Below, piece after piece: positions 44,537 through 53,614 of a stretch of DNA of 64,000 bases (within the stretch, counting starts at the first letter, position 1; every line of letters starts with the position of its first letter). The position numbers were made by a program, and so were the translations under genes. The notes below the pieces were generated by a model. It was not told the origin of the DNA, searched no databases, and worked only from the letters and a program-made list of their open reading frames with translations. This stretch comes from Flavobacteriaceae bacterium (GTDB lineage: Bacteria; Bacteroidota; Bacteroidia; Flavobacteriales; Flavobacteriaceae). Where the stretch lies: positions 62,001 to 126,000 of the forward strand of contig CANGFO010000003.1 of the NCBI GenBank assembly GCA_947453195.1, written 5' to 3'.

Positions 44537-45607
44537 ATGAAAAAACACAACTACAGCGCAGGACCTTGCATTTTACCACAAGAAGTATTTGAAAAATCGG
44601 CGCAAGCCATATTAAACTTCAACAATTCGGATTTATCCCTTTTAGAAATATCGCACAGAAGCAAAGATTTTGTTGCCGTTATGGACGAAGCGAGAGCCTT
44701 AGTTTTAGAACTATTAGGACTTGAAGGTAAAGGATACCAAGCACTATTTTTAGCAGGAGGCGCTAGTTTAGAGTTTTTAATGGTTCCTTATAATTTAATG
44801 AAAACCGATGGAAAAGCGGCCTATTTAGACACCGGAACTTGGGCTAACAACGCTATTAAAGAAGCAAAACATTTTGGTGAAACGGTAATTGTAGCTTCAT
44901 CAAAAGAGGAAAATTACAATCACATTCCGAAAGGATATGCTATTCCAGCGGATGCTTCTTATTTTCACTGCACCAGCAACAACACAATTTTTGGAACCCA
45001 AATGAAATCGTTTCCAAAAACAAATGTTCCTGTAGTTTGCGATATGAGTTCGGATATTTTTTCAAGAAATTTAGATTTCTCTAAATTTGATTTGATTTAT
45101 GCGGGAGCTCAAAAAAATATGGGACCTGCAGGTACAACTTTAGTAGTTGTGAAAGAAGAAATATTAGGAAAATCAGGTAGATACATTCCGAGTATGTTGG
45201 ATTACGAAAAACACATCAAAGCAGAAAGCATGTACAATACACCGCCTGTTTTCCCGGTATATGCTTCGTTATTAACGCTTCAATGGTTGAAAAACTTGGG
45301 AGGAATTGCTGCAATTGAAAAAATTAACGAGGCTAAAGCTGCCTTGCTTTATGCAGAAATCGACAGAAACCCATTATTTAAAGGTGCTGCTGCCCTAGAA
45401 GACAGAAGTATCATGAATGCTACTTTCTTATTGAATGACGAAAGCCACGCTCCTATTTTTGACAAAATATGGAAAGACGCTGGAATTTCAGGATTGCCAG
45501 GACATAGATCTGTTGGTGGATACCGCGCTTCTATTTACAATGCATTGCCTTTAGAAAGCGTTCAGGTATTGGTAGATGTGATGCAAGCCCTAGAAAAACA
45601 AATATAA
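44537..45607 (+). CDS. serC: Phosphoserine aminotransferase
   Basis: 356 aa. Opening HNYSAGPCILPQEVFEK and the PLP lysine K193 in IYAGAQKNMGPAG are diagnostic of SerC. It converts 3-phosphohydroxypyruvate to phosphoserine with glutamate as donor, and may also act in pyridoxal synthesis. The serA-like gene follows after 53 nt in the same direction, so both first steps of serine synthesis are joined. A terminator follows serA. Confidence 0.95.
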   Translation: MKKHNYSAGPCILPQEVFEKSAQAILNFNNSDLSLLEISHRSKDFVAVMDEARALVLELLGLEGKGYQALFLAGGASLEFLMVPYNLMKTDGKAAYLDTGTWANNAIKEAKHFGETVIVASSKEENYNHIPKGYAIPADASYFHCTSNNTIFGTQMKSFPKTNVPVVCDMSSDIFSRNLDFSKFDLIYAGAQKNMGPAGTTLVVVKEEILGKSGRYIPSMLDYEKHIKAESMYNTPPVFPVYASLLTLQWLKNLGGIAAIEKINEAKAALLYAEIDRNPLFKGAAALEDRSIMNATFLLNDESHAPIFDKIWKDAGISGLPGHRSVGGYRASIYNALPLESVQVLVDVMQALEKQI

Positions 45608-45660
45608 CTATTAAAATAATGGAGGTACGATTGATTCATTCCTCACAATTACAATAAAAA

Positions 45661-46611
45661 ATGAAAGTATTAGCAAACGACGGAATTTCAAAAAGCGGAA
45701 TTGAAGCTTTAGAAAAAGGAGGTTTTGAAGTAATCACCACTAAAGTTGCACAAGAACAAGTTGCCAATTTTATTAATAATAATGAGGTAACCGTTTTATT
45801 AGTAAGAAGTGCAACCAAAGTTCGTAAAGACATTATAGACGCTTGTCCAGGGTTAAAAGTTATTGGCCGTGGCGGTGTTGGTATGGATAACATCGATGTA
45901 GAATATGCGCGTGCCAATGGAAAGCAGGTAATTAATACACCTGCATCATCATCTGAAAGTGTAGCTGAATTGGTTTTTGCACATTTATTTTCGGGAGTTC
46001 GTTTCTTACACGATGCCAATAGAAACATGCCTCTTGAAGGAGATTCTAATTTTGATGGATTGAAAAAAGCTTACGCAAACGGAATAGAATTGCGTGGTAA
46101 AACTATTGGAATTATTGGTTTTGGAAGAATTGGTCAAGCGGTGGCTAAAATGGCACTAGGACTTGGAATGAAAGTTATTGCTGCCGATAAATTCGTCAGT
46201 AAAGCCGAAATTAAAGTTGATTTTTATAATGGCCAATTTATTAATGTTGACATTATCACCGAACCATTGGAGGATGTATTCAAGCATTCTGATTTCATTA
46301 CTTTACACGTTCCTGCGCAAGATGGTTATGTTATTGATGCAGCCGAATTGGCACTTATGAAAGATAATGTGGGAATTGTAAACTGTGCGCGTGGCGGAGT
46401 TATTAATGAAGTAGCTTTAATTGAAGCTTTAGACAACAATAAAGTGCTATTTGCAGGATTGGATGTTTTTGAAAACGAACCAACTCCAGAGATTCAAATA
46501 TTAATGCATCCAAAAATTTCCTTAACTCCACATATTGGAGCTGCAACTTTGGAAGCACAAGATCGAATAGGAACCGAATTAGCAGAGCAAATCATAGGAC
46601 TCTTGAAATAA
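45661..46611 (+). CDS. serA: D-3-phosphoglycerate dehydrogenase (short form)
   Basis: 316 aa, the short form without an ACT or ASB regulatory domain. NAD-binding GFGRIGQAVAKMA (residues 153-165). Catalytic residues: R244 in NCARGGVINE, the Glu in VFENEP (about 271-273) and H291 in PHIGAAT. It makes phosphohydroxypyruvate, the substrate of SerC encoded just upstream. Without ACT, allosteric inhibition by serine in the usual manner is not expected. A hairpin terminator follows. Confidence 0.9.
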   Translation: MKVLANDGISKSGIEALEKGGFEVITTKVAQEQVANFINNNEVTVLLVRSATKVRKDIIDACPGLKVIGRGGVGMDNIDVEYARANGKQVINTPASSSESVAELVFAHLFSGVRFLHDANRNMPLEGDSNFDGLKKAYANGIELRGKTIGIIGFGRIGQAVAKMALGLGMKVIAADKFVSKAEIKVDFYNGQFINVDIITEPLEDVFKHSDFITLHVPAQDGYVIDAAELALMKDNVGIVNCARGGVINEVALIEALDNNKVLFAGLDVFENEPTPEIQILMHPKISLTPHIGAATLEAQDRIGTELAEQIIGLLK

Positions 46612-46632
46612 TATTTCCTAAACCCTTACTAT

Positions 46633-46664
46633 AAAAATCCAAATTTCACAATTTGGATTTTTTT
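46633..46664 (+). terminator. Terminator after serC-serA
   Basis: Stem AAAAATCCAAATT/AATTTGGATTTTT (46633-46645 and 46650-46662), loop TCAC, then T-rich. 21 nt after the serA stop. Confidence 0.9.
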
Positions 46665-46776
46665 ATCTTAATAAAATAGGTAAAACTTACAAGCATAAAA
46701 ATTTATTATACAATTCCATTCCAATTTATTTAGAGTACCTTTAATAAAAAATTAGTAACTATTAAAATAAAAAAAC

Positions 46777-47175
46777 ATGGAATCCATAAAAAAAATTGGC
46801 ATTTTTCTAGATCATGCACAAGCAAACGTTATCGAATTTTCTGATGAAGTAAAAGAAACGAAAACAATAGCTTCCGATTTTACTTATCAAGACAAAGTAG
46901 AAACATTAAAACGAAGCGAAAGTGAAATGCACCAAAAAGAACAACATAAACTGACTACTTATTATAAAAATATAGCTGCGGTAATTGAAAACTTTAATGA
47001 AGTACTTCTTTTCGGACCTACAGGGGCCAAAGTAGAATTATTCAATTTTATTAAAGAACATCACAAATACGATAAAATAAAAATTGAAGTTAAAAATACA
47101 GATAAAATGAGTGCTGCCGAACAACATCAATTTGTTCGAGAATATTTTAAACGATTTGAAATTAAGAAATTATAA
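46777..47175 (+). CDS. Small cytoplasmic protein, possibly BaeRF/eRF1-domain-like
   Basis: 132 aa, no signal or membrane segment. The start IGIFLDHAQANVIEF and the later LLFGPTGAKVELFNFI, KIKIEVKNTDKMSA resemble the bacterial eRF1-like (BaeRF, 'host attachment'/translational machinery) family, which has WiDh..A and a G-P-x-x-K-xE-L loop. The match is by eye, not by search, so it is tentative. Follows the serA terminator by 112 nt and precedes a small membrane-protein gene. Function uncertain. Confidence 0.5.
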   Translation: MESIKKIGIFLDHAQANVIEFSDEVKETKTIASDFTYQDKVETLKRSESEMHQKEQHKLTTYYKNIAAVIENFNEVLLFGPTGAKVELFNFIKEHHKYDKIKIEVKNTDKMSAAEQHQFVREYFKRFEIKKL

Positions 47176-47189
47176 AGAGACCCATAGAT

Positions 47190-47220
47190 TTGTTCTAAAA
47201 CGATATATTGATTAGATTTG
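47190..47220 (+). promoter_or_regulatory. Promoter for the small membrane protein at 47237
   Basis: A complete Bacteroidota-type pair: -33 TTG at 47190-47192 and -7 TAGATTTG at 47213-47220, spaced by 20 nt, 16 nt before the ATG. A second TAGATTTG at 47185-47192 is 28 nt upstream and overlaps the TTG. Confidence 0.6.
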
Positions 47221-47236
47221 CAAGAGACACTATGTT

Positions 47237-47563
47237 ATGGCAAATTTCAAACAAAGCTGGAACTTAACTAATTGGCGCTTTTTTGTCATCATTTTGGTAT
47301 TTGCAGTAACTGGTTCTTCAGCCGCAATGCTATCCAAACCTATTTTACATTGGCTCGGAATTTCAAAAGAAACCCACCATATAGTACTCTACATCCTACT
47401 TTATATTGTAATTATTTTTCCAATCTATCAAGTCCTACTTGTATCCTTTGGATTTCTTTTTGGACAATTTCAATTCTTTTGGAATTTTGAAAAGAAAATG
47501 TTGCGCGCAATGAAATTAGGATTTATAATCGATTTTTTAGAAAAGAAAAAAGGAACTAAATAG
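47237..47563 (+). CDS. Small membrane protein, DUF6787-like
   Basis: 108 aa with three hydrophobic segments: FFVIILVFAVTGSSAAML, VLYILLYIVIIFPIYQVLLVSFGFLF and a short amphipathic end. The pattern is consistent with the DUF6787 family of Flavobacteria, a recollection rather than a search result. Preceded by a full promoter pair. The stop codon lies inside a hairpin (47549-47570). Function unknown. Confidence 0.65.
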   Translation: MANFKQSWNLTNWRFFVIILVFAVTGSSAAMLSKPILHWLGISKETHHIVLYILLYIVIIFPIYQVLLVSFGFLFGQFQFFWNFEKKMLRAMKLGFIIDFLEKKKGTK

Positions 47564-47570
47564 TTCCTTT
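47549..47570. terminator. Hairpin terminator overlapping a stop codon
   Basis: 10-bp inverted repeat AAAGGAACTA/TAGTTCCTTT (47549-47558 and 47561-47570) with a minimal AA loop. The TAG of the upstream gene (47561-47563) forms part of its right arm. A-rich and T-rich flanks on both sides allow termination in both directions (folE ends at 47576). Confidence 0.7.
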
Positions 47571-47575
47571 AATTT

Positions 47576-48247
47576 TTATTTTTCTTTGTTTATCAAACTG
47601 AAAAAATCATTTCGATTTTCTTTCTCGTTAAACACTCCTCCATATTGAATGGTTGAAGTATAACTGGATTCGTCTTTGATACCACGGCTAGATACACAAA
47701 GATGTGTTGCTTCCATAACTACAATAACATTATCGGTTTCTAAAACGGTTTTCAATTCGTTAAAAATCTGCATAATCAAACGCTCTTGTACTTGAGGACG
47801 ACGCGAATAATAATCTACTATTCGGTTCAATTTAGACAAACCAATAACTTTACCGCTAGAAACATAACCAATATGAGCTTTACCAATAATAGGTAAAAAA
47901 TGATGTTCACAAGTTGAATTAAAGCTAATATTGGCCTCAACTAGCATTTTATCATAATGGTAACTGTTATCAAAAACGGATATTTTTGGCTTATTTGCAG
48001 GGTTCAAACCCGAAAATATTTCTTGAATAAACATTTTGGCAACTCTATGTGGCGTGCCTTGAAGGCTATCGTCAGTCATGTCCAATCCCATTTCTTCCAT
48101 AATGCTATGGAAATGATTTTCAATTGCCGCCATTTTATCAGCATCCGATTTAGCAAAAGCATCAGCACGTAACGGTGTTTCGGCAGAAGTCATTTGGTGG
48201 TTATCTCCAATTAAATCGTAAATCTCTTTATCTAATATTGTTTTCAA
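47576..48247 (-). CDS. folE: GTP cyclohydrolase I
   Basis: 223 aa. The Zn-binding and catalytic residues are clear: C113 and H116 in STCEHHFLPIIG, C184 in THLCVSSRGI, and the fold motif GTPHRVAKMF. It makes 7,8-dihydroneopterin triphosphate, first step of folate (and biopterin-type) synthesis. Preceded by a -7 element TACTTTTG at 48274-48281, 26 nt before the ATG. It ends at the shared hairpin near 47570. Confidence 0.95.
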   Translation of the reverse strand: MKTILDKEIYDLIGDNHQMTSAETPLRADAFAKSDADKMAAIENHFHSIMEEMGLDMTDDSLQGTPHRVAKMFIQEIFSGLNPANKPKISVFDNSYHYDKMLVEANISFNSTCEHHFLPIIGKAHIGYVSSGKVIGLSKLNRIVDYYSRRPQVQERLIMQIFNELKTVLETDNVIVVMEATHLCVSSRGIKDESSYTSTIQYGGVFNEKENRNDFFSLINKEK

Positions 48248-48273
48248 AAAAATGTAGTTTAAATTTTGTTTAA

Positions 48274-48281
48274 CAAAAGTA
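48274..48281 (-). promoter_or_regulatory. folE: -7 element for folE
   Basis: Minus strand TACTTTTG (TAnnTTTG), 26 nt upstream of the ATG at 48247. No -33 TTG at the usual spacing. Confidence 0.5.
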
Positions 48282-48399
48282 CTAAATAATTAAACAAAAA
48301 TAACATTAAATAAAAAATTAAATAATTATTGAGCTATAAATAATATCTATATATGGTATACATATCAAAATACTTTGTTACTTTGTGAAAAATTGAAGC

Positions 48400-49062
48400 A
48401 TGATTAAAGCCCATAACATTCATAAATACTATGATAGTTTACAAGTATTAAAAGGTGTCGATTTACATATCGAAAAAGGAGAAATTGTATCTATTGTTGG
48501 TGCTTCGGGAGCCGGAAAAACGACACTTTTACAAATATTAGGTACATTAGACAAACCTTCTATTGATAAGGAAACTTCCTTACATATAAACGGGGAGGAT
48601 ATTTTAAACATGAATGATAAAATGTTATCTAAATTCAGAAACAATCATTTGGGATTCATTTTTCAATTTCACCAATTATTACCTGAATTTACAGCTTTAG
48701 AAAATGTTTGCATTCCTGCCTTTATTGCTGGAAAAGACAAATCGGAAACCGAAAAAGAGGCAAAAAGACTATTAGACTACTTAGGCCTTTCTCATAGAAT
48801 AGATCACAAACCCAATGCGCTTTCTGGCGGAGAACAACAACGCGTTGCCGTGGCTAGAGCATTAATCAACAAGCCTTTGGTGATTTTTGCCGATGAACCT
48901 TCAGGGAATTTAGATACAGCTTCTGCCGAAAACTTACATCAATTGTTCTTCAAACTTAGAGAAGAATTTGGACAAACCTTTGTAATTGTCACCCACAACG
49001 AAGAACTTGCTAATATGGCCGACCGAAAATTGGTAATGGTAGACGGATTGATTAGCCTATAA
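48400..49062 (+). CDS. LolD-like ABC transporter ATP-binding protein
   Basis: 220 aa. Walker A GASGAGKT (34-41), signature LSGGEQQR, Walker [13 protein letters not shown] and H-loop VTHNEELA. The phrases [20 protein letters not shown] and [21 protein letters not shown] strongly recall LolD, which powers release of lipoproteins from the inner membrane. No LolC/E-like permease is adjacent, so the partner is elsewhere. An MacB-type function is the alternative. Confidence 0.85.
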   Translation: MIKAHNIHKYYDSLQVLKGVDLHIEKGEIVSIVGASGAGKTTLLQILGTLDKPSIDKETSLHINGEDILNMNDKMLSKFRNNHLGFIFQFHQLLPEFTALENVCIPAFIAGKDKSETEKEAKRLLDYLGLSHRIDHKPNALSGGEQQRVAVARALINKPLVIFADEPSGNLDTASAENLHQLFFKLREEFGQTFVIVTHNEELANMADRKLVMVDGLISL

Positions 49063-49102
49063 AGTTGGAAGATGGGAGAGAAAAAAATGAACTTAATATA
49101 AA

Positions 49103-50803
49103 ATGCTGTTACTAATTCTATCCTGGATTTATATTCTTATTACCACGGTTCACCTTGGTTATGGTACAGCTAGATTCCTGAAATTAAATACCAATAACTT
49201 TGTGTTAACTGCTATTTTAGGACTTTTTAGTGCTACAATTTTAGGGACTATATGGGCTTGTTTTGGAAGAATAAACAGCGAGTTTCATTTGTTTTTATTA
49301 GTAGTGAACTTTCTGTTTTTTTGGATATATAAAAAGGACATTAAAACTATTTATAACTCTTTTTGGCTAGAATTAATAGACCTCAATTCGAGTTTAAAAC
49401 TCTATCTAACAGGAATTAGTATTCTCATCATCGCTCAATGTGCTGCCAAGCCTTTCATCATTGACAACGAAAGTTACTACATTCAAACCATAAAATGGAT
49501 TAACGAATACGGCTTAGTAAAAGGATTGGCAAACTTGCATATTTTCTTTGGACAAACCAGCGGATGGCACCTTACTCAAAGCATTTTCAATTTTTCATTT
49601 CTGTATTCAAACTTCAACGACTTAAGTGGCTATTGCTTACTATTAGGTTCTGTTTTCGCTATCTTTAGGCTTGATTCCTATTTTGAAAAAAGTGAAAAAA
49701 TTGATCTTATCATCGGGTTATTACCTATAGCTAACGTGCTGTTATTTCAATTCATTAGTGCCCCTTCGCCTGATTTACCGGTTTATATCTTCTCCTTTAT
49801 TTTGTTCTATTATTTCATCACTGACTTTAAAGCACCTTCAAGTTCGAGTTTTACAATTCAGGTTCTACTCACATTATTTATTCTATTTATCAAACCTACA
49901 GCTGTAGCACTACTCCTAATTCCTTTTTTGTTTTTAATTGCAAATTTCAAACTATTAAAAAATAAACTTGTCCCTAGTATCCTAATAAGCCTTTTAGTAT
50001 TTGCCCTTTTTATAATAAAAAATACCATTATAACTGGCTATCCCCTTTTTCCAACACAATTAATAAGTGTGAATTCGTTTGATTTTAAAGTTCCGAATGA
50101 ACTAATTGCTTTTTATTTTGATGAAACAAAACTCTACGGATTTTATAGTTCTCAAAATGAATTTCATGCCATGAGTTGGTTTCAACTATTTATCAAATGG
50201 CTAACTATTAATAAAATTAATGCGCTTTTCAATGTAACGAGCATTCTATTGGTGCTATTTAGTTCGCTATTTATTTACAAATTTCAAAATAAAAGATCCT
50301 ACTGGTTGTTATATTTAGTAATGGTTCTTCAATTTGGATTGTTACTTTTCACCTCACCACAATTTCGCTTTTTCATACATTTCTTATTGTTTTTTGGATT
50401 CTTATTACTTTCAAGCTTCATAAATTCTAAACGGTCTGTTTTGTTTTTTCTATTTGGAAGCGGTCTTTTAGTATTAATTATGGTTTTAGTACCCCTGAAT
50501 TTATCTGTCTTTACCACCAATAAATTACTATCCGAAAACAGTACTTTTAAACTAAACGAAATTATTTTTCCACATACGAATACCAAAAAACAAAATCAAT
50601 TTTACAAAGCAAAAATTGGAAACCTAGAATTCAATTCTCCTTTGGATAATTCCTTTTTTTGGGGAACCGGAGATGGCGCTGTTCCATGTGTAAACACCCA
50701 ACAATTGGAGTATTTTAAAAATCAATTTCATTACATTCCCCAACTAAGAACCACTCATCTTAAAGAGGGTTTTTATTCCAAAAAGATTTTACAAAATGAA
50801 TAA
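49103..50803 (+). CDS. Polytopic membrane protein, LIC_10190-like
   Basis: 566 aa with about 12 hydrophobic segments across its whole length, and a C-terminal soluble tail of about 80 residues with FYKAKIGNLEFNSPLDNSFFWGTGDGAVPCVN. The N-terminal LLLILSWIYILITTVHLGYGTARF and the overall shape recall the LIC_10190 membrane family or GT-C-like glycosyltransferases. It overlaps the TIGR02757 gene by 8 nt. Possibly involved in glycan transfer, not certain. Confidence 0.65.
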   Translation: MLLLILSWIYILITTVHLGYGTARFLKLNTNNFVLTAILGLFSATILGTIWACFGRINSEFHLFLLVVNFLFFWIYKKDIKTIYNSFWLELIDLNSSLKLYLTGISILIIAQCAAKPFIIDNESYYIQTIKWINEYGLVKGLANLHIFFGQTSGWHLTQSIFNFSFLYSNFNDLSGYCLLLGSVFAIFRLDSYFEKSEKIDLIIGLLPIANVLLFQFISAPSPDLPVYIFSFILFYYFITDFKAPSSSSFTIQVLLTLFILFIKPTAVALLLIPFLFLIANFKLLKNKLVPSILISLLVFALFIIKNTIITGYPLFPTQLISVNSFDFKVPNELIAFYFDETKLYGFYSSQNEFHAMSWFQLFIKWLTINKINALFNVTSILLVLFSSLFIYKFQNKRSYWLLYLVMVLQFGLLLFTSPQFRFFIHFLLFFGFLLLSSFINSKRSVLFFLFGSGLLVLIMVLVPLNLSVFTTNKLLSENSTFKLNEIIFPHTNTKKQNQFYKAKIGNLEFNSPLDNSFFWGTGDGAVPCVNTQQLEYFKNQFHYIPQLRTTHLKEGFYSKKILQNE

Positions 50804-51560
50804 AATAGAACTAAAATCTTTTCTGGACGAAAAAGTAGCGCTTTACAATCGTCCTAATTTTATTGAGAGTGATCCTATTCAAATTCCGCATCGGTATACC
50901 TTAAAAGAAGACATTGAAATTGCTGGATTTCTTGCTGCTACTATTGCTTGGGGAAACCGAAAAATGATTATTCAGAATTCCAATAAAATGATGGATTTAG
51001 TAGGAAATTCACCTTATGATTTTATTCTAAACCACGGAGAACACCACCTTGAAAAACTTGAGAAATTTGTTCATCGAACCTTTAACGGACACGATTTTAT
51101 TTATTTTATAAAAAGTCTTCAAAACATTTATTCCAACCATGGCGGAATGGAAGCTATTTTCAACAAACACCAAGAACCCGATTCTTTGCAAAATGCAATA
51201 AGTGAATTTAAAAAAATATTTTTCGAATTAGATCATTCTTTTCGTACAGAAAAGCACGTTTCTGATCCAAGCAAAAATTCCTCAAGTAAACGCATCAATA
51301 TGTGGCTTCGCTGGAATTGCCGTCAAGACACAAATGGAGTTGATTTAGGAATTTGGAAAAACATATCCCCTTCTAAATTAAGTTGCCCGCTAGATGTCCA
51401 TTCGGGAAATGTAGCACGAAAATTGGGATTGCTAACTAGAACTCAAAATGACGGAAAAGCCCTTGCAGAGCTGGATGCAAACCTTAGAATATTAGACCCA
51501 GAAGATCCCGTAAAATATGATTTTGCACTTTTCGGATTAGGGGTATTCGAAAAATTTTAA
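50796..51560 (+). CDS. TIGR02757 family protein (DUF2400)
   Basis: 254 aa. The family pattern is clear: LKSFLDEKVALYNRPNFIESDPIQIPHRY at the start, GFLAATIAWGNRKMII, MWLRWNCRQDTNGVDLGIW and CPLDVHSGNVARKLGLLTR. It covers the full family length of about 250 and no membrane segment is present. Function unknown; the fold has been likened to DNA-glycosylase-like HhH proteins. Its start overlaps the preceding membrane-protein gene by 8 nt, so the two are coupled. Confidence 0.9.
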   Translation: MNKIELKSFLDEKVALYNRPNFIESDPIQIPHRYTLKEDIEIAGFLAATIAWGNRKMIIQNSNKMMDLVGNSPYDFILNHGEHHLEKLEKFVHRTFNGHDFIYFIKSLQNIYSNHGGMEAIFNKHQEPDSLQNAISEFKKIFFELDHSFRTEKHVSDPSKNSSSKRINMWLRWNCRQDTNGVDLGIWKNISPSKLSCPLDVHSGNVARKLGLLTRTQNDGKALAELDANLRILDPEDPVKYDFALFGLGVFEKF

Positions 51561-51562
51561 TT

Positions 51563-52312
51563 TTAATCTTTAGTAGTTCTCATTTTTCTAAACTCAACAA
51601 TCTTAAATATTAAAAAATCCATAACTTTCAATGTGTTTTGGTTTATTACAACTTCCTTTGAATTAATATCCTTCTCACAAAATTCTATAAAAAGATGGAT
51701 TTCATAAGGTTCTAACTTTAAGGTTCTTGTATAAAAATCACTATCAATGTTTGTTTCAACAAATTTTTTAAATTCAATTGGTTTAGACACTATAAAAGGT
51801 ACTGAATCTTTTTTAAACACCTTTTTCAATAATTTAAAAAAATCACCACCCATCCTGTTAAAATCCATCCCATTTTCAATATTTCCGGTATATACTCCTA
51901 TTACTTTAGGTGCTGCTTGTTGCTTTGCTAATCTCAATTCATCTGAAAATGCTTGATTAGAATATATATGTGGTAAATAAGAATTCTTGATTTTTACATC
52001 TTCAAGCTCAATCGGTTTTTTTTCTAAATTAATTTCTAATTTATTTATATCAAAATCGGCTTTCATTAAGGTAATTTTCTTGTCAATATATTCTTTCTTA
52101 ATTATGATAATAATATCTCCAACATTAGCATAAATACTAAACTCTCCTTTTTCATCTGTTTTCACAACTTTCTTAGTACTATAATTTACTACATCAACTT
52201 CTGAAAATGGAAGGTATAATTTCATGACTTTTCCTCTTATTATTTTTTCATTTTGAGAATAACAAAATTGTAAGAAAGCAACAAAAAAAATTAAAAAGAA
52301 ATTCAACTTCAT
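51563..52312 (-). CDS. Carboxypeptidase-regulatory-like domain secreted protein
   Basis: 249 aa. Signal peptide (1-19, LQFCYSQ), then a CarboxypepD_reg-like beta domain (IIRGKVMKLYLPFSEVDVVNYSTKKVV, with DEKGEFSIYANVGDIIIIIKKEY). The remainder (IKNSYLPHIYSNQAFSDELRLAKQQAAPKVIGVYTGNIENG) has no recognised domain. No barrel follows, so it is a stand-alone member. It is probably periplasmic. It converges on the TIGR02757 gene with 2 nt between stops. Confidence 0.72.
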   Translation of the reverse strand: MKLNFFLIFFVAFLQFCYSQNEKIIRGKVMKLYLPFSEVDVVNYSTKKVVKTDEKGEFSIYANVGDIIIIIKKEYIDKKITLMKADFDINKLEINLEKKPIELEDVKIKNSYLPHIYSNQAFSDELRLAKQQAAPKVIGVYTGNIENGMDFNRMGGDFFKLLKKVFKKDSVPFIVSKPIEFKKFVETNIDSDFYTRTLKLEPYEIHLFIEFCEKDINSKEVVINQNTLKVMDFLIFKIVEFRKMRTTKD

Positions 52313-52470
52313 ATTATTAGATTTTAATTAAATAAAAGTACCTGAATCAATCAAAATAAAATGATAAATAATAAATAATTAAATGTTAAATACTAATTTA
52401 TCATACAATATTTTACAAACCATTATCTCATAATTCATAATTATAAATTCATAATTCTCAATTATTATTC

Positions 52471-52478
52471 TATTTTTG
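52471..52478 (+). promoter_or_regulatory. udk: -7 element for udk
   Basis: TATTTTTG (TAnnTTTG), 22 nt before the ATG at 52501. Spacing is standard; no -33 TTG seen. Confidence 0.5.
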
Positions 52479-52500
52479 TACAAACCTAAACACTTCAAAT

Positions 52501-53109
52501 ATGCTAATAATAGGAATTGCTGGCGGAACAGGATCAGGAAAAACTACTGTTGTTCAACAGATCATGAACGAACTTCCTGAAACTGAAGTTGGAATCATTT
52601 CTCAAGATTCCTATTACAAGGAAACCAATGGCATGTCTTATGAAGAAAGATGCAACATCAATTTTGATCACCCTAGAGCAATTGATTTTGATTTATTAGT
52701 TCAGCACTTAAAAGATTTAAAAAAAGGAAAAATAATAGACCAACCGGTTTATTCATTTGTTACACATAACAGAACGGATGACACCGTTACAACACATCCA
52801 AGAAAAGTAATGATTGTAGAAGGAATCTTAATCCTTACTAATCAAGAACTTAGAGAGATGTTTGACATTAAAGTTTTTGTACATGCCGATTCGGATGAAC
52901 GATTGATTCGAAGACTAAAAAGAGATATTGCAGAGCGTGGAAGAGATATGGAAGAAGTGTTGAATCGCTACCAAACCACTTTGAAACCAATGCACCAACA
53001 ATTTATTGAACCTACCAAAGCCTTTGCCGATATTATCATTCCGAATGATAAATACAATACCGTGGCCATAGATGTAGTACGTGCAGTAATAAACCAACGA
53101 TTAACCTAA
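52501..53109 (+). CDS. udk: Uridine kinase
   Basis: 202 aa, the standard length. P-loop GGTGSGKTT (8-16), the uridine-site region SQDSYYKE and NFDHPRAIDFD, and VIVEGILIL. It phosphorylates uridine and cytidine, salvage of pyrimidines. A -7 element lies 22 nt upstream. A DivIC/FtsB-like gene starts 5 nt after its stop, likely one transcript. Confidence 0.95.
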   Translation: MLIIGIAGGTGSGKTTVVQQIMNELPETEVGIISQDSYYKETNGMSYEERCNINFDHPRAIDFDLLVQHLKDLKKGKIIDQPVYSFVTHNRTDDTVTTHPRKVMIVEGILILTNQELREMFDIKVFVHADSDERLIRRLKRDIAERGRDMEEVLNRYQTTLKPMHQQFIEPTKAFADIIIPNDKYNTVAIDVVRAVINQRLT

Positions 53110-53114
53110 TTCTA

Positions 53115-53468
53115 ATGAAAAATTGGTATGAAAATTTATTGCTTCAGTATCCTTTCCTAAAGTTTTTAGGGAATAAGTATACTATAGTACTTTTATTTTT
53201 TACCGTTTGGATGGTTTTTTTAGATAACCAATCGTATTTAGAGCAGAGAATTTTGAACAAGCAAAAAGACGAACTTGAGGCTAATAAAGTATATTATAAA
53301 GAAGAAATCGCTAAAGACAAACAAAGTATAAAACAATTAAAAAATCTAGGCCAAATCGAGCGTTACGGAAGAGAAAAATACTACATGAAACGTCCTAATG
53401 AAGATATATATCTAATTGATAATGAGGATGAAAAAATTAAAGACAGTATAGAAAAAGCGAAGCGTTAA
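53115..53468 (+). CDS. Septum formation initiator family protein (FtsB/DivIC-like)
   Basis: 117 aa. One membrane helix (residues about 18-38, IVLLFFTVWMVFLDNQSYL) and then a coiled coil (residues 42-80, heptads LNKQKDELEANKVYYKEEIAKDKQSI), ending with the family pattern LGQIERYGREKYYMKRPNEDIYLI. This bitopic layout is that of FtsB/DivIC, which link FtsQ and the septal synthase. 5 nt after udk. A gap of 146 nt to the next gene contains a -7 element. Confidence 0.88.
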   Translation: MKNWYENLLLQYPFLKFLGNKYTIVLLFFTVWMVFLDNQSYLEQRILNKQKDELEANKVYYKEEIAKDKQSIKQLKNLGQIERYGREKYYMKRPNEDIYLIDNEDEKIKDSIEKAKR

Positions 53469-53583
53469 CTACTTTATACTGCAAAGATTCGCAATTATCT
53501 CATTTAGAAACTACATTTTATTAAGTGTATATCTAATTTACAAAAAATCAAACTAAATTCATTTTTAGAAAGCTATTTTATCC

Positions 53584-53591
53584 TAAATTTG
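53584..53591 (+). promoter_or_regulatory. -7 element for the mutase operon
   Basis: TAAATTTG, an exact TAnnTTTG match, 23 nt before the TTG codon at 53615. The spacing supports that TTG as the true start. Confidence 0.5.
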
Positions 53592-53614
53592 AAGTAATAA
53601 AAAGCAAAATAATT

